Shown here piece by piece: positions 24,852 through 37,169 of a stretch of DNA of 64,000 nucleotides. The notes beneath the pieces are model-generated. The model saw nothing but the letters and a program-made list of their open reading frames with translations. It made no database searches and had not been told where the DNA came from. A program made the position numbers and the translations under genes. Source of the stretch: Ascaris suum (taxonomy: Eukaryota; Nematoda; Chromadorea; Rhabditida; Ascarididae); the NCBI GenBank assembly GCA_013433145.1, contig CM024170.1, positions 13,863,866 through 13,927,865 on the forward strand, in the 5' to 3' direction. Each line of letters begins with the position of its first letter. Position 1 is the stretch's first letter.

Positions 24852-24999
24852 CTGCACTCAACAGTTTGCTACAAAGCAAACGGTTGAATCATAACAAGGA
24901 TTTTTTTTGTGAAGGATACTTGTGAAAGCAATAAATTACCATAGAACATGAAAAGTTGTAAGTACTAGAAATGGTTTAAAGTAGTACTTCGGTGGTAAA

Positions 25000-25260
25000 T
25001 TACAACATATATGTAGGACGTGCACAAGTATTCGTGACGAGGAACGAGCAGCTCCACAATGAGATACAACGTAGTGTACCTCGGGGAATCAATGCCGCGG
25101 CACGATACCAGTCACACTGAGCAGACAGACGACTCGTGTCAATTAAACGCGACACAACACGGTACGCGGACGTACCCAACACCAGCTGACCAAGTGGCAT
25201 AGTGCGAGTCGGTTGGCACGATCTCGACAAAGGGACAAACCGACCGGCTCACTCTTCAAT
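25000..25260 (-). other. GC-richer block with open minus frame
   Basis: An island of higher GC and CpG in AT-rich DNA. The minus frame 25230-25000 stays open for 76 codons (containing MPLGQLVLGTSAYRVVSRLI). No family recognised. A promoter region, an exon or an inserted element are all possible. Confidence 0.2.
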
Positions 25261-27725
25261 GGCGACTTGAGTTCTCTGCGAATAGTGCAGACAAGATGTA
25301 GAACATATGGCAATTGCGACCATGCATTGCACCGAGAACAGAAATAGAGTGTGCAAAGAAATCATAAGAGGAGGATAGGCACTTGATGATGGCAGTGGAA
25401 ACGGTGTGGTAAAATGGGGAAGGCGAAAATGAGGCAAACATGAGAGCTCGTAGAATAATGAAGGCAAATAACCGCTACTAGAGTGATAGTTAGAAAAGTA
25501 AGAAAAAGGAATTAGAATGAATAACGTCGCACACCACGTAATGGAGGCAATTCCCATTCGGAAAGAGGTGAAGGGAATCATAAGCTAGTTAGCCACAAAG
25601 AAAGTTCTTACAAGCTGCGAAGGAAATTCTTACATGCACCAATTCGCTGGTCATCAAAATTGCGCGGTATCAACAAGACTGAACGTTTAACTAAACGAGG
25701 TACTCATTAGACCACTGCAACTGCAAAAAAAGGTGCTACTAAAACAGTATTGTGTGCTATTTCTTTGGATTTAACCATGCGTAAAGATTGTTGAATGAGA
25801 GCGAAATATTTTAGTTGAAGAAAAGCGAGCGTTTCGCTTTTTTCAGAAGGGGATGCGCGGCAATGAGTTAAACAAAACCCCTGCTGGTGGTTAGAAGATG
25901 GCCTTGACGGAAATAACTGCGGATGCTTCAATAAGCGAAATGCACCGGCTGACTATTTCCACCATCAGCAACTCTTGTCTTCCCGCCAACTGCAATGAAA
26001 CACGTGATTTGTATGCATACTCGTTGCTATATTTAGGCGATAAAGAGGATTTATGTCCATTTGGGGTGTTTATCACACTGACAACTATCCAATTGGACTG
26101 AAAACTAGCAAATCTTTAGGATCGAGATCAGGTCGCTTGGGTTTATTTGGATCTTAGAACAACCCCATCGCTGAATCCTTTCTTCTCCCTCCTCTTGCAT
26201 CATGTGCCGTTAGGACAGTGAACAAGAAGAAGCGACGCTCCTAAAATAAATGAACACTAAATGAGAGAGTGTCAGCAATTAATGCAGATGAACGCTTATG
26301 GTTAATTGCTAAGTACACAGCCACTTCAAGTCGTATGCTACGTTTCCTAGGTGAAGATGAACGGTAGTCGAGTTCGCGCCAACTGCTAACTGCCTCGAAA
26401 TAAATGTGAGCTATATGATGCAAATGATGGTCGAGTTTTAGTCATAAATCAGATGAATTCACCTCATAATATAATATGCCATGAAAGATGAAAAGCTGTT
26501 TGTTGTGTTGACGTATTTTACCGTTTAGAGGAAGAATAGGAAGCAAGAGCAAGATACATAGCTAGGAATGCCAAATACGTACATTTATTGGATTAATATA
26601 CACAAAATAAGTTAAGCATAAAAAATATAATGGAATAAAGGCTGCAGACAGAAGGCAGATAAGCAAAAAAAGAAAATTTCAAAGAAGAAACAATAAAAGA
26701 AGGTGAAACCTACAAGCTAAAGAACAGCTGCACGATGCAGGCTTTTGAACAGGTATGCTGCCTGAGAAAAAATTAGTCGTTAACCGCCACAATAGACCAA
26801 GTATTAAATGTTAAGCACAACAAGTGACATGTCCGAAAGTTCATTTTTATGTTACAACTTAATCCAACTAATTTAAGTAAACCTGCACGTGTGTATGTGT
26901 ATAAATGTATAAATATAGATAAAGAACAAAAATTGCTTTGTTTCCACTAAAGCAGCCTACCACTACTCAAACGCCCTCTGCTTTACATTACTCTGCGAAA
27001 TGCAAGATGTGCTCATGTATCATTTCCTTTACAAATCCTAGATGAAGTGATTAAGAGCGAAAAAAAGATTCCTACGAAGACCGCCCACTTTCGGATGAAG
27101 AAATTAGAGCAGTGAAAACTTTTCGGAGCGAAAACTGTAGGCTTTCGTTTTTGAGTTCAGGAGTGAGAATCTTTTACATACTCACAATCCGAATCCACAA
27201 TTTAGATATATCCTCGATAGAAGCGATGGGTTGCTGCCATCTTCTTAACTTTTATAAGCGCACAGAGTTATCCAATCAATAGAACGCCGCCATCTGATCT
27301 TAGACGCTTAAATATGGTAAACTGTTGTGCGGGTGTACCCACATAAATGCACATCCCACTTTATACTAAATGAGAAACTGAAACGAAATAACTAAAAAGT
27401 TAACCTTTTTGACAACATGTTCATTTTGGAGCATATAGGGACAAAAAACACTGCGCTAATATGGGCAGAAAGCATGATGCACAGATAGAAGAAAACATTT
27501 GACTCCGACAAGAAAATTTGCGCACGCATTTGACTTCATTTAGTGCCCTGTCAATGAACTTATTTCAGTTTATCAAGCTTATTGCATATCAAGCTTAATG
27601 CTCAAGACTGCAAAATTATATGCACTGGATAACAACAATGGACAATGGCGACAAGAATATTGCTCCCACTACCTCATTTGATTGAAGCATACGCAAGATA
27701 GAAAACCGTAAATCTGCACATTATA
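25261..27725. other. No gene seen
   Basis: AT-rich sequence with only short chance frames and no repeats of note. Confidence 0.35.
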
Positions 27726-27730
27726 AGCAG

Positions 27731-27958
27731 GTGGCGAGCCTGCAGAGATTTTCAGAAATCAGTGGGGAAACTTCTAGACTTGAAGGTCGTTCAGCATTAC
27801 AGGGAAAAACTGCAAAAGCACAAAGTGCAATGAGCATAAAAAACAAAAAATCTGGAGAAACAGTGGTGCCTGGACTTCATGAGCCCCACTTAAACAATCG
27901 CTATCAAGTCAGCAACGCCTGCACCACCTTATCAACAGCAGTTGCAGTACGATTCTAA
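27731..27958 (+). CDS. Candidate plus-strand exon, unrecognised
   Basis: It follows acceptor TAAGCAG (VASLQRFSEISGETS is the first residue run) and is open for 75 codons, through SALQGKTAKAQSAMSIKNKK to a TAA. Composition is hydrophilic and Ser/Lys-rich, as in a disordered tail. The opposite strand just downstream (28353-28057) also holds a 98-codon ATG frame (MSQRYEKRFEHLIAGS). At most one of the two is likely to be coding, and neither is recognised. Confidence 0.22.
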   Translation: MASLQRFSEISGETSRLEGRSALQGKTAKAQSAMSIKNKKSGETVVPGLHEPHLNNRYQVSNACTTLSTAVAVRF

Positions 27959-28359
27959 AAAAATTGCAGCTACAAATTTTCACCACCCTCCAGCCTTCTA
28001 AAAGAAATCTTGCTTCGCTTCTCTCACCTCAGCTGAAAAATTTTCAGTTCGTTCGTTTACTTTATTTCTTTAAAATTTCCGCGTTCCCTTGTTCGTTTCA
28101 GCATATCCGGCTTTCGGCTCACTTTGTGGCCTCGCAATTGCGACCGCGGTAACTGAAATGCCAGTGTAATTTCCGCGGTGGAGAGGCTATTCAAATCATA
28201 GAAAAATTTCATGACAGAAAAACTTGTTGAAGATGCCTGTGTATTTTCAAATGAAGCACGAAAAAAGCGCGGGTTTCTTAAAATTTTTATAGCAGTAGAC
28301 TGGATGGAGCCTGCAATTAAATGCTCGAATCTTTTTTCATACCTTTGGCTCATCAGTTA

Positions 28360-31300
28360 CTTTTTTTGAATTTTTCGATTGGCTACTTCTTAATGTTAGC
28401 AGATCCGCGTAGGATCTAGAGTGGTCGAACATCTGCTACAGACTGGGTGGGACGAGGAGAAAGGGTATAAGGAAATAAACAATAGTGGTTACATTTTTCG
28501 TTCCTCACCAAATATGCCAGCTATCGCTAAAACCTGAGCGAATTTGACGTCAGCTGCACCATGCAAAGTAAGCATGTATTCAAGGACGCGTAGTCGAAGG
28601 AAGCAAACAGAGCAGATACTCATCAGATCAAGTGCTACAATATATGTGCTTTGCAAAGCATTCTGCCTCACCAGAATAGGCGGTTTCTTAGAAAACCAGT
28701 GGATAACGAAACCAGCGGAAAAGGCATTCGTATTTTAACCGATTTGGTCATTAGCGTGTCTCATATTAAAATTTGGTCCTTTTGCAACTCTTACCCTATG
28801 GTGTTCATTATGCCCATCGAAATTTGCAACGACACCATCTGCAGTTTCCGAGTTGAAATTATCGCACACAGATTGCACGCATGCCTACGTAAGGAAATGA
28901 CACTTTCATAATGCGATTTGCAAAAGGCCGCAAAAAGCATTCCTCAATAAGTTCTTGACTTCGTTGGTAATCGGTTTACTGACGCTCGGTTAACTGTAAT
29001 TAGCAGCTTTTCCACTAAGGCTGATTTCAACGTGACCAATTTTTAGCTGAAAAAAAAGCGCGAAGGCTGATATTAAACCGCTGGTAAAAAGGAGAAAGCA
29101 AAACGGATATAACACTGCAAAATAAGAAGATGGAATATGTCCTTTTATATGGATACCATATAAGCATACCACCATTAAAACGACCAGCTAAAAACGTACA
29201 CACGAACTGTAAATTGCACAAATACGAGTGTAGCGTCTGCATTGCACTTTTTGACATTTGTGTTGATGAGGGCAGAACAATGTCTAGGGTAATTCATTAA
29301 GCTGACGATCTCAACTAATGCATCTTTTTCGATCAGAAACTTCGGCCTCACTGTCCAATCGGATAGCTGTAGCTATGCTTTATTCTTTTATAATTATCGG
29401 ATCCTCTCACGGGTTTTAGACGATGAAAACATGAGACGTGGAAAAAATTGTTCGAGCAGACTTGTAAGTAGCAACAGATTGCCTAGAGCAAATAATACAA
29501 CTCTCAAGGTAATTAGTGAAATCAGAAATGAGCAGATAAAACGCAACATTTTTGAAACCCAAGGTACTACTTTATTTGATGACTTGTATTAAAGACCTAC
29601 TAAGTACGGATTCAACGTCACCAGGCAGCGCACTCATCATGATCGTTTTCAAATAGCACTTTGTGTTGACTGAAGTGAGATTTATCAATCACAGGCAGCA
29701 GTCTGAAAGTATTTCCCTAATCGGGGCATAGAACAACGTAATGCTTTTCAAATGCTTATTATATCACGGCACGCAAAATACATGTGCAATAAAAAGAGAA
29801 ATTCACGAACGACGGTCACAGGGAAGGAAGGAGATCATCTCAGAGTTGCACATCTATTATGAAGAAAATATTAGAATTAGATGTTTCTTCATTTCTGCTT
29901 TAATTATGAATATAAGGATTACAACTTCACTCAAACTGTTCAAGAGGCGACTGTCAAGTCCCTCCTTGGGCAGCCATAAAATTATTACAGTGGCCAATGG
30001 TCGCTGAACCCATCGCTCACACTATTCCACTATGCCATATTCGATGTAATTGCTTTATTCTGCAGTATGTTCTACGAGGGTTCTCATGATTATGAATTAA
30101 TTTTCTAATCTTATTCATCCTACAGATAGCAGCGAGTTCGTGACATTTCAGAAAGTTGGAGAAGTGATGTATATAAGGATGATAAAAGGTAGGATACACA
30201 CAATGTGACCATCTCATAAACGTTCGCATATCCAAGAACTACATTTGAACATTGAGCATTGCATGTATGGTTTGAATTGTTTGGTGTTTGATCACCAATG
30301 CACGGTTCCCAAAATTCTGCGTTACAAATTTTATTAACTTCAAATGAAGTACTTCATTTAATTCTGCGTTAATTTTACTTTAAAGTTTTACTTCGAACAA
30401 GTTAAACATAAAACATTGTGGAAAGCGGATGAAAATATGATATAACCGGAATTAGCTCATTTTATTGCAAAAAGTTCGCAGAGTGCAACACAAATAAACT
30501 TCCAAAATCAACAACTCGCTCATCCGGTTTTTCATGAAAAAAGAATATTTAATGAGGCATTGCTACCTTTCCTTTCAAAATTTAGGGAGGAGTTTAGTAG
30601 ATGACAACGAGTGGATACGTTGAGAAAGTGTCATTCAAAGCGATGAACGAATGGCGGCCTTCCCCCCCTCCCCGAAAAAAGAAAGCCCTCAGTGGTAGCA
30701 CGTATTGCCTATGTATGCCTTGAACGAAACAACTGCGCACACATCCAGTCGGCGGTCATTTTTGCCAAGCTCACTTCGCAGGGCTGATTCGTGACAACGA
30801 TCTCTGTCGTCACATATTTGATATGACAAAAAGTGCTGCACTATTTAGTGATTCCTTAAAGATCGCTCCGAAGGGTAACAAATCGCTTATAAAGATAACA
30901 TCTAATTACAGACCGAAACGGACAGTATTCCACAAACTGCGGTTGTGGATTACTGCACTCTCTTCCCCCTTTCACGACCACTTGATTTAGTTTCTAACTT
31001 CAACTAATTGCAAATGCAGTCATTGAAACGATTGTGTCTGGTGAAACCCAGAATAAATGAAAAAGCAGATAAACTTCCTAGTAGTTAAGTTATTAATGAG
31101 AGTGGCATTGTAAAAGAGTTGAAATGCAATTAACTCTCAATTGTGGCTTCAGCAAGGCAGTCAAAACGCAGTTCTTGCTTTATGATTTGCGGAATTTCTA
31201 ACATTAAAACAGCACAAGAAATGTCCGCAAACATTAGAGCGTTCCTTGATTGCATTGATGCAATGCGAAGCAGTGAAAAATTTACACTTCGCGAAATAAC

Positions 31301-33500
31301 GCCACGACATGAACCACTTCGAAAGCTGTCTTTCTTGATGTAAATCAGCACCTCATCTAAATCAACACCAAAAGTTGCAAGGTAACAGTTTTGCAACCAA
31401 GAAATGAAATAAAATCTCCATGCTAAATACAATCCGATAATGATGACTATTGATATTACTCTGACAAATCTATCCAGCTCAAATAGCGAGTGAAGAAGCA
31501 ACACAGAGATGGCAACACGATATACGCTGCTGCAATTCCATTCGTCGAATCAGCCAATCTCGTGCGCTCTCAACAGATGATCAAAGCATGCAACAACACA
31601 ATCACAAATTAAATGACCTATGCAAATCTTTCAACAAAGATTGGTGTATGTCCATAAAATATTTGAATATTAAGCGTTAAAATATACGTTAATAAACAGA
31701 CTAAATAAAACGTGACTCGGTTGTTCTTAAAATGTAGTTAAATATTTTGCCATTTGTGAAAGCTATTGAAGTTGACAGACTAAGTGAACGATAGAAGTCA
31801 ATTTGCATTGTATATTATAGCCATCACATTTCGCTACTAAAATTCGATGTTTGCCTAGGCGGAATAAAAAGAAGGATGGACGTAATCAGCCACGTTCATT
31901 ACAAGCTTTGCAAATAAAAGCTTGTGAAAGCGCGCAAAAACCGTCAACATATAAATAAACACTTTGTTGATTGTCCTTTGGATGAGATTGTATAAGATTT
32001 TTTACCTCCGAAGTTTCAAATAGGCGCAATTCTTGCGTTGTACCATGAACAATAAGAGAACACTGGATAGCCTAGAAAAAGCTGTATTTGGCTTGTTGTA
32101 GTCGTGTCAAAAGAGGCGCTAAATGGCCACAGTTCAGACTGCCTCAGATCGAAGCTGTCGTTCCATCAAAGGACAACACTGCCATTCGCCTACTGAAGCT
32201 AACAACTTTATGCATTGCTTCTTCAATTTTTTCCTTATTTTCAGTTCCATCGTCATGCCATGCTCCGACAAATGTGTTATCCGTTTAGCAATTTATAAAG
32301 ATAACCTGGTTATTTTGGCAGAAGGGGAGAAGAAGGGGAGGGGGAGAGAGAGAGAAGCAAGTGCGAAATGTATTGTGTTGAATTCTGCTGTCTTTCAGCG
32401 CTCCGCCATAATCATGGATTCGCTTCGGCTGAAGGAATAAAGGATTCAAACAATAACTTACAAGGAAGAGGAAGAGCAAGAGGAAAATAAATTATTTTTC
32501 TAACTCCATCAAAGTTTTATTTAGATAAGCCATAGTCGGCTAAGAATATAAAGGAAAACTACCTCATGCGCAACGTCTAAAAGAAGTGCGGCTACGGAGA
32601 AGCAGGAGTTAGAAATGGAAGACTCCCATCCTTTCTTTTGGCCGTGAAGCTGCTTTCGGTTATGACTTCAGCCAGATATGGCTAATTTCATTTATGCTTT
32701 CCTATAATGCAGTACACATTTTAGTGGAAGTTACTAGGGCTAATTCAGTGTTTAGCGCTAACTACACGAGGTCTTTGACAAGATCAGTGCGAAAGTTGGC
32801 TCCAGAGAATAGATCCACGCAAAAACTGCAATCAATCACATCTTGCCTAAATGACGAAAGCTGCACTTCTTCATACCACAGGTAGATACTTCTCACATTA
32901 CAACTGCGGAGAATCGGAGTTCTGCTTAATGCAGCTGCATGTCGCAAAAAAAAGCATAAAATCAAAAATGCAGCCATTCCGTCTCTGTATGTCTATATTC
33001 TACCAATCAAGAAGAAGATATTATGTCACACTATTTCAGTCACATCAAACAATGTGACAGCTAACGCATCACTGAAGTACCAGCTTACCAGAGTCGTCGG
33101 AGCTAGTGCCAATAAGGAAATTCGCATTTCTTTGAAGAAATAACTAAGGCAATGCATAACGAATATTCAGTTGCTTACAAGCTAATTGGTAACATAAGTT
33201 CTTACAGAGGAGCTGAAAGCACTAGAAAAAATGCTTGCGAGCACTTCCCCAAAGATAATTATTATGTACACTGCCAAGAGACCAACAATTCCAAACTTTA
33301 GACCTTAAAAAGATGCTGAAAACTGGTTAGATTTTCAAAACATTCGAAGACCTCCACTCTCGATAAGTGCCACGATGGAATTAGCTGGCCACATGAGCAT
33401 TTCTAGAAGGATAATAACATAAAATCAGGGAAACAGGTAAGAAATCGAAGATTTCAGGAACGTCAGTTAACCATAAGCTAACCTTTGCGACCGTTTAGTT
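28360..33500. other. No gene seen
   Basis: AT-rich. The longest frame is on minus at 31504-31130 (124 codons, with a hydrophobic start IVIIIGLYLAWRFYFISW), without convincing splice sites. I could not assign it and treat it as probably chance. Confidence 0.3.
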
Positions 33501-33510
33501 GTCATCATAG

Positions 33511-33622
33511 ATTCTCCCTAAAGGTTTCTAGAGTGGAAATGCCTATGGGTGCAAACCTGTCCCTGGAATCGTGGTCAGCGAGGTCAATGCCACAATTCGC
33601 GACCCAGAACAGTGAATACCAG
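33511..33622 (+). CDS. Candidate plus-strand exon, unrecognised
   Basis: Open between a possible acceptor (ATCATAG) and a strong donor CAG|GTAGGA. It encodes VEMPMGANLSLESWSARSMP and ends ATQNSEYQ. Short, no known family. Confidence 0.22.
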
Positions 33623-34619
33623 GTAGGAAAAAACCTTTTGCAGTCGGTACAAATCCAGGAGCTTCAATTAACCGAACTTTCAAAATATGCTTGAGAGTTT
33701 AGGCCAGTGGTCGCAGAGTTCATTTTTATAACCGAAATTTCTGGAGGTATGTGAGCACGGCCACTGAGTTTCGTTACAGTTGACTTCGAGCAGACGAGTA
33801 TCACAGTTGATTATATTTGAACCTTTCTCTTGAAAAAGAAACACAGAAAAGTAGAAGGTTGGTGATCGCCTGGTCAAGATTATTATGCCATGTCCAAAAA
33901 TGAACCAACATTGGCAAAGCTGTAGTGCATGAACGGGAAACGACTGCATAGTGGAGTCATTCGAACACCAAACAATACATCGAAACAACGTTCTTCCCGA
34001 TCAAAATGATAAGATGAAAGCTGCCAACATCGCACACCTTTCTAAATTTCCCAGCAACTCTTGATCGTCAAAATGCAATAAGGAAAACATTCAAACAAAG
34101 CACATAACGCATACTAGCGATAAATGCAGCAGTTGAGCAGTGTAAAAATAAGCGGGAAAATGGCCTAGGCCGGACAATACAATTTTAACTTTTGCATTTC
34201 ATTTCATTAAAACAGCCAACTATCCACATATTCAAAAGAGATTGCAAGAAAACAAATATTTCCTCTGAAAATGGTGGTTGCATAAGCAAGCAAAAATAAA
34301 AATTCTTTTGTACACATCGATCATGAAATAGATTTGAGCCTTATGTTTATGAATAAGTATTTTCCTTCAGGAAAAAACTACGCTGATCACCTGAAAACGA
34401 TCGACTGAGAGATTCCTAAATAAAATGTGGTAAACAAGAGAAAAATAATAATGAAATCATGAAGAGGACAAGGCTGTTCAACAAGACTGCTCCGATGGAG
34501 TATCGCTGAAAGGAATGAGTAGATGAGAAGAAGAGAAGCATTGAGAATGTAATCACCTGTCGACTGTTGCCTACCTGTCCGCCTATGCAAACAGCTGATC
34601 GACCGCACAGCACATATAT

Positions 34620-34906
34620 TTATTGCGCGCTTGCAGAGCGCTTCCATGTATACTCCCAATTAACAGGCTGCTTAGTGTCGAATAGCATTTTTCGCGACAG
34701 CCTGCTCTTTCCACGTTCATCCACACAACACATAGGAATTTCCGCTGAATTTGGCGAGTGAATACCTTCAAGGCTGGAAACGTACAAGGGCTCCCAAGGA
34801 TTACCTGCGGTATTAGGTACTGCACGCCATTCCCCTCTCTCTCCACGATCGCTTTTGCCTGCGGATCGCCGCAACCTTACGCCATGATAGCCAGTGATAG
34901 TGTAAC
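34620..34906 (-). CDS. Candidate terminal exon of an unrecognised gene
   Basis: 287 bp after acceptor GCGCAG, in phase 1, giving 94 codons and TAA. It starts YTITGYHGVRLRRSAGKSDR, contains PWEPLYVSSLEGIHSPNSAE and ends WKRSASAQ. The stop codon overlaps an AATAAA poly(A) signal (CAATAAAT). GC content is clearly higher than in the flanks. A second frame over 34,800-34,880 (AKAIVEREGNGVQYLIPQ, donor CAG|GTAATC) is also open, so the true frame needs transcript evidence. Confidence 0.4.
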
Positions 34907-35029
34907 CTGCGCGTTTAACCACGGCCCGCTGGACGGGTTACTCCTGTCACGACTATATCTTCAAAGTATTACACCTATGGTTTTCATGAAAATTTTGGTA
35001 CAAAATTCGCCAAGACTGTAAACAGGCAG

Positions 35030-37010
35030 AAGCAAAGTAAAGTTGGAAAGGGAAGCACAGTAAGCTGAAAGGACATGGCTACTATGTGTTTCTTCCTCAT
35101 TATAGTATCATAAGTTTGACGATAGGAGGCATCTAGAAACATTCGCTCCTGGCCTTGTGGACCCTCAGACTGCAGTCGAACTGAAACTCGTTCAAAATTT
35201 GCAGTCGTGAGCCGATATCGATTTTAGCTGTGTATCCGGGAAAGATTTGACATCCTATTGAACCAAAAGGTTCATTTGTTGAATTTTAGACGTAAACCCT
35301 TCAGATCTAATAGCATCAAATTTTATCTGATCATCGCCTTTGCTGAACTTATAGCCACAGCTCTTAGAAATCTCTCGCCTTTCCTCATATTCTTAGAATG
35401 GTTAACAATACCACTTGAGGTGATATCGCAACGTTAACAACGGCTGTGAAGAGATATCGAGCGATGGAAAGGAATGTGTTTCTGGCTGATAAAGTGTTGA
35501 TGGAGTTTTTTAGCCTAGCTTTGAACGAAATCGAAAGGTGCAGCATTAAAGAGATGCATAGCGTGACTAAGGCAAATTGAAGTATTAAAAACCTGCTCGA
35601 TGGTTACGAGTACCCCGCTAAATTCTTTCATCCTCAGCAATTTTATAGTAGCACTCAAAAAGCGTGAGGTACTCTTATAACTATAATGATGCTTTAGGTA
35701 AACTTTTTAACAATAAAAGGATGGGACCCGTGCATGGATTGCCCTTATGGTGATCACATAGTCATAACGAAATATCGAATGATCTAATCATGTAGCGCAA
35801 ATGATATCTGGCGTAATCCAAGGAGATAGAGGAAAGCACAGTTACAGGTTATCATCCTTTGCACAAAACTGATAAGTTAATCTGATTTTCTCTCAAAACT
35901 TTAAAGTTAAGAAAAAATTGTTTTTCTCTAATAAAGCTTGGCATTCATTAGTAAAGTTTCATCGCTTCTATGAATTTTCATTAATTATTCATAGAACGTT
36001 CCACACAATCCTTATCGAAGTCATCAGCTGGCTTCTAGAGGTGAATAATAAAGGAATGTGGAATCCTTACAACACAACGCAAAGGTGTCATCATAACAAA
36101 AATTAAAGAAAAAGAACACTAAACGGGACATTGAAAGTGAAAAAAAACTTCCAAACAGGAGAAATTCTTATTACCTCCCTCATTTTTTTTTTTAACTTTG
36201 CTTTCCTCTCCCTGGTTCGTCATCTCCTCTCGCCACAACAAGTGTGAGCTCATTTGTAAGGTAGACGTGATCGACACCCGTATAAACGAAGGCTAATGTA
36301 TAACCTAATCGGCACAAATATAGGCAGCCTGATAGCTCACCGACACCGACAAAAGGGTTTTGTCACTCGGCTAGTCAATTTTAGCAGAACAATTCTTTGC
36401 CTCTTATTCCCTTTTCACTTTCCACTTTAAAAACACTCTCTCAGCGAGTGTTCATTAATTAATGCACATCAATATATAGGAGGGTATATGCAGGGATGGT
36501 TGGCTGTGTATGGCAGAAATTTGTGCTCGGCAAGAAAGTGCCGATCCCTATTCTCATAAAGCAGACAGACTATCGACTTCAACATATGCTCTCAGCAAAC
36601 TGCCATACGAAAAGATGGCTAATTTTCGCTTTCTCTAGTTAAATTCTCTCGTTTTTCATCCAACCTATGCTCTTGATGGATAGTTCTCATTCCATCTAAT
36701 GATACTCTTTCTTCCTTCTATTTCGCTCCTACGTCCTTTCTCCTCTCCTGACATTGAACTAATTCCATTCGCTTTCCTTCTATTTTTGGATTTACATTCT
36801 CACAAGTTTCCTAACTATTGAAGGTGCAAAATGCACCAGTCCCCGGTTCTTTATACCGTGTTTCTCATGAAGCGACATATGCAGGCGATAACATCACAGC
36901 TACACTCCGAACTCTCAGCAACTGTTGTATGAGAGCATTTCATTAGATTTTGAGATGTGTCACAAAACGACGGAAGCGCATCGAAATGCAAAACACCTAT
37001 GTCACAAAAC
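35030..37010. other. No gene seen
   Basis: AT-rich. Only a short pyrimidine-rich patch near 36,650-36,800 stands out. No coding or RNA gene recognised. Confidence 0.35.
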
Positions 37011-37016
37011 GTTCAG

Positions 37017-37158
37017 GTTTGGGTGCCTCGCGACCCAGATGATTACGATACTTTCTCCACGAGACATTTTTGCCCGGAGCTGTCTACGCCGCAGATGTCC
37101 TCAACACTAGACTGCATTTCTTGGGATATTTATATGGCAGACAAGCTTGAACGTGAAT
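37017..37158 (+). CDS. Candidate plus-strand internal exon, unrecognised
   Basis: 142 bp between acceptor ACGTTCAG and the consensus donor T|GTATGT. It encodes VWVPRDPDDYDTFSTRHFCP and PQMSSTLDCISWDIYMADKL. Well-formed splice sites and varied composition suggest real coding. If it is not spliced, the frame stops six bases later. Confidence 0.38.
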
Positions 37159-37169
37159 GTATGTAGACA

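Noticed and set aside
31130..31504. 124-codon minus frame with a hydrophobic start, considered as a membrane receptor exon
   Set aside because: No convincing splice sites, no receptor motifs; likely chance.
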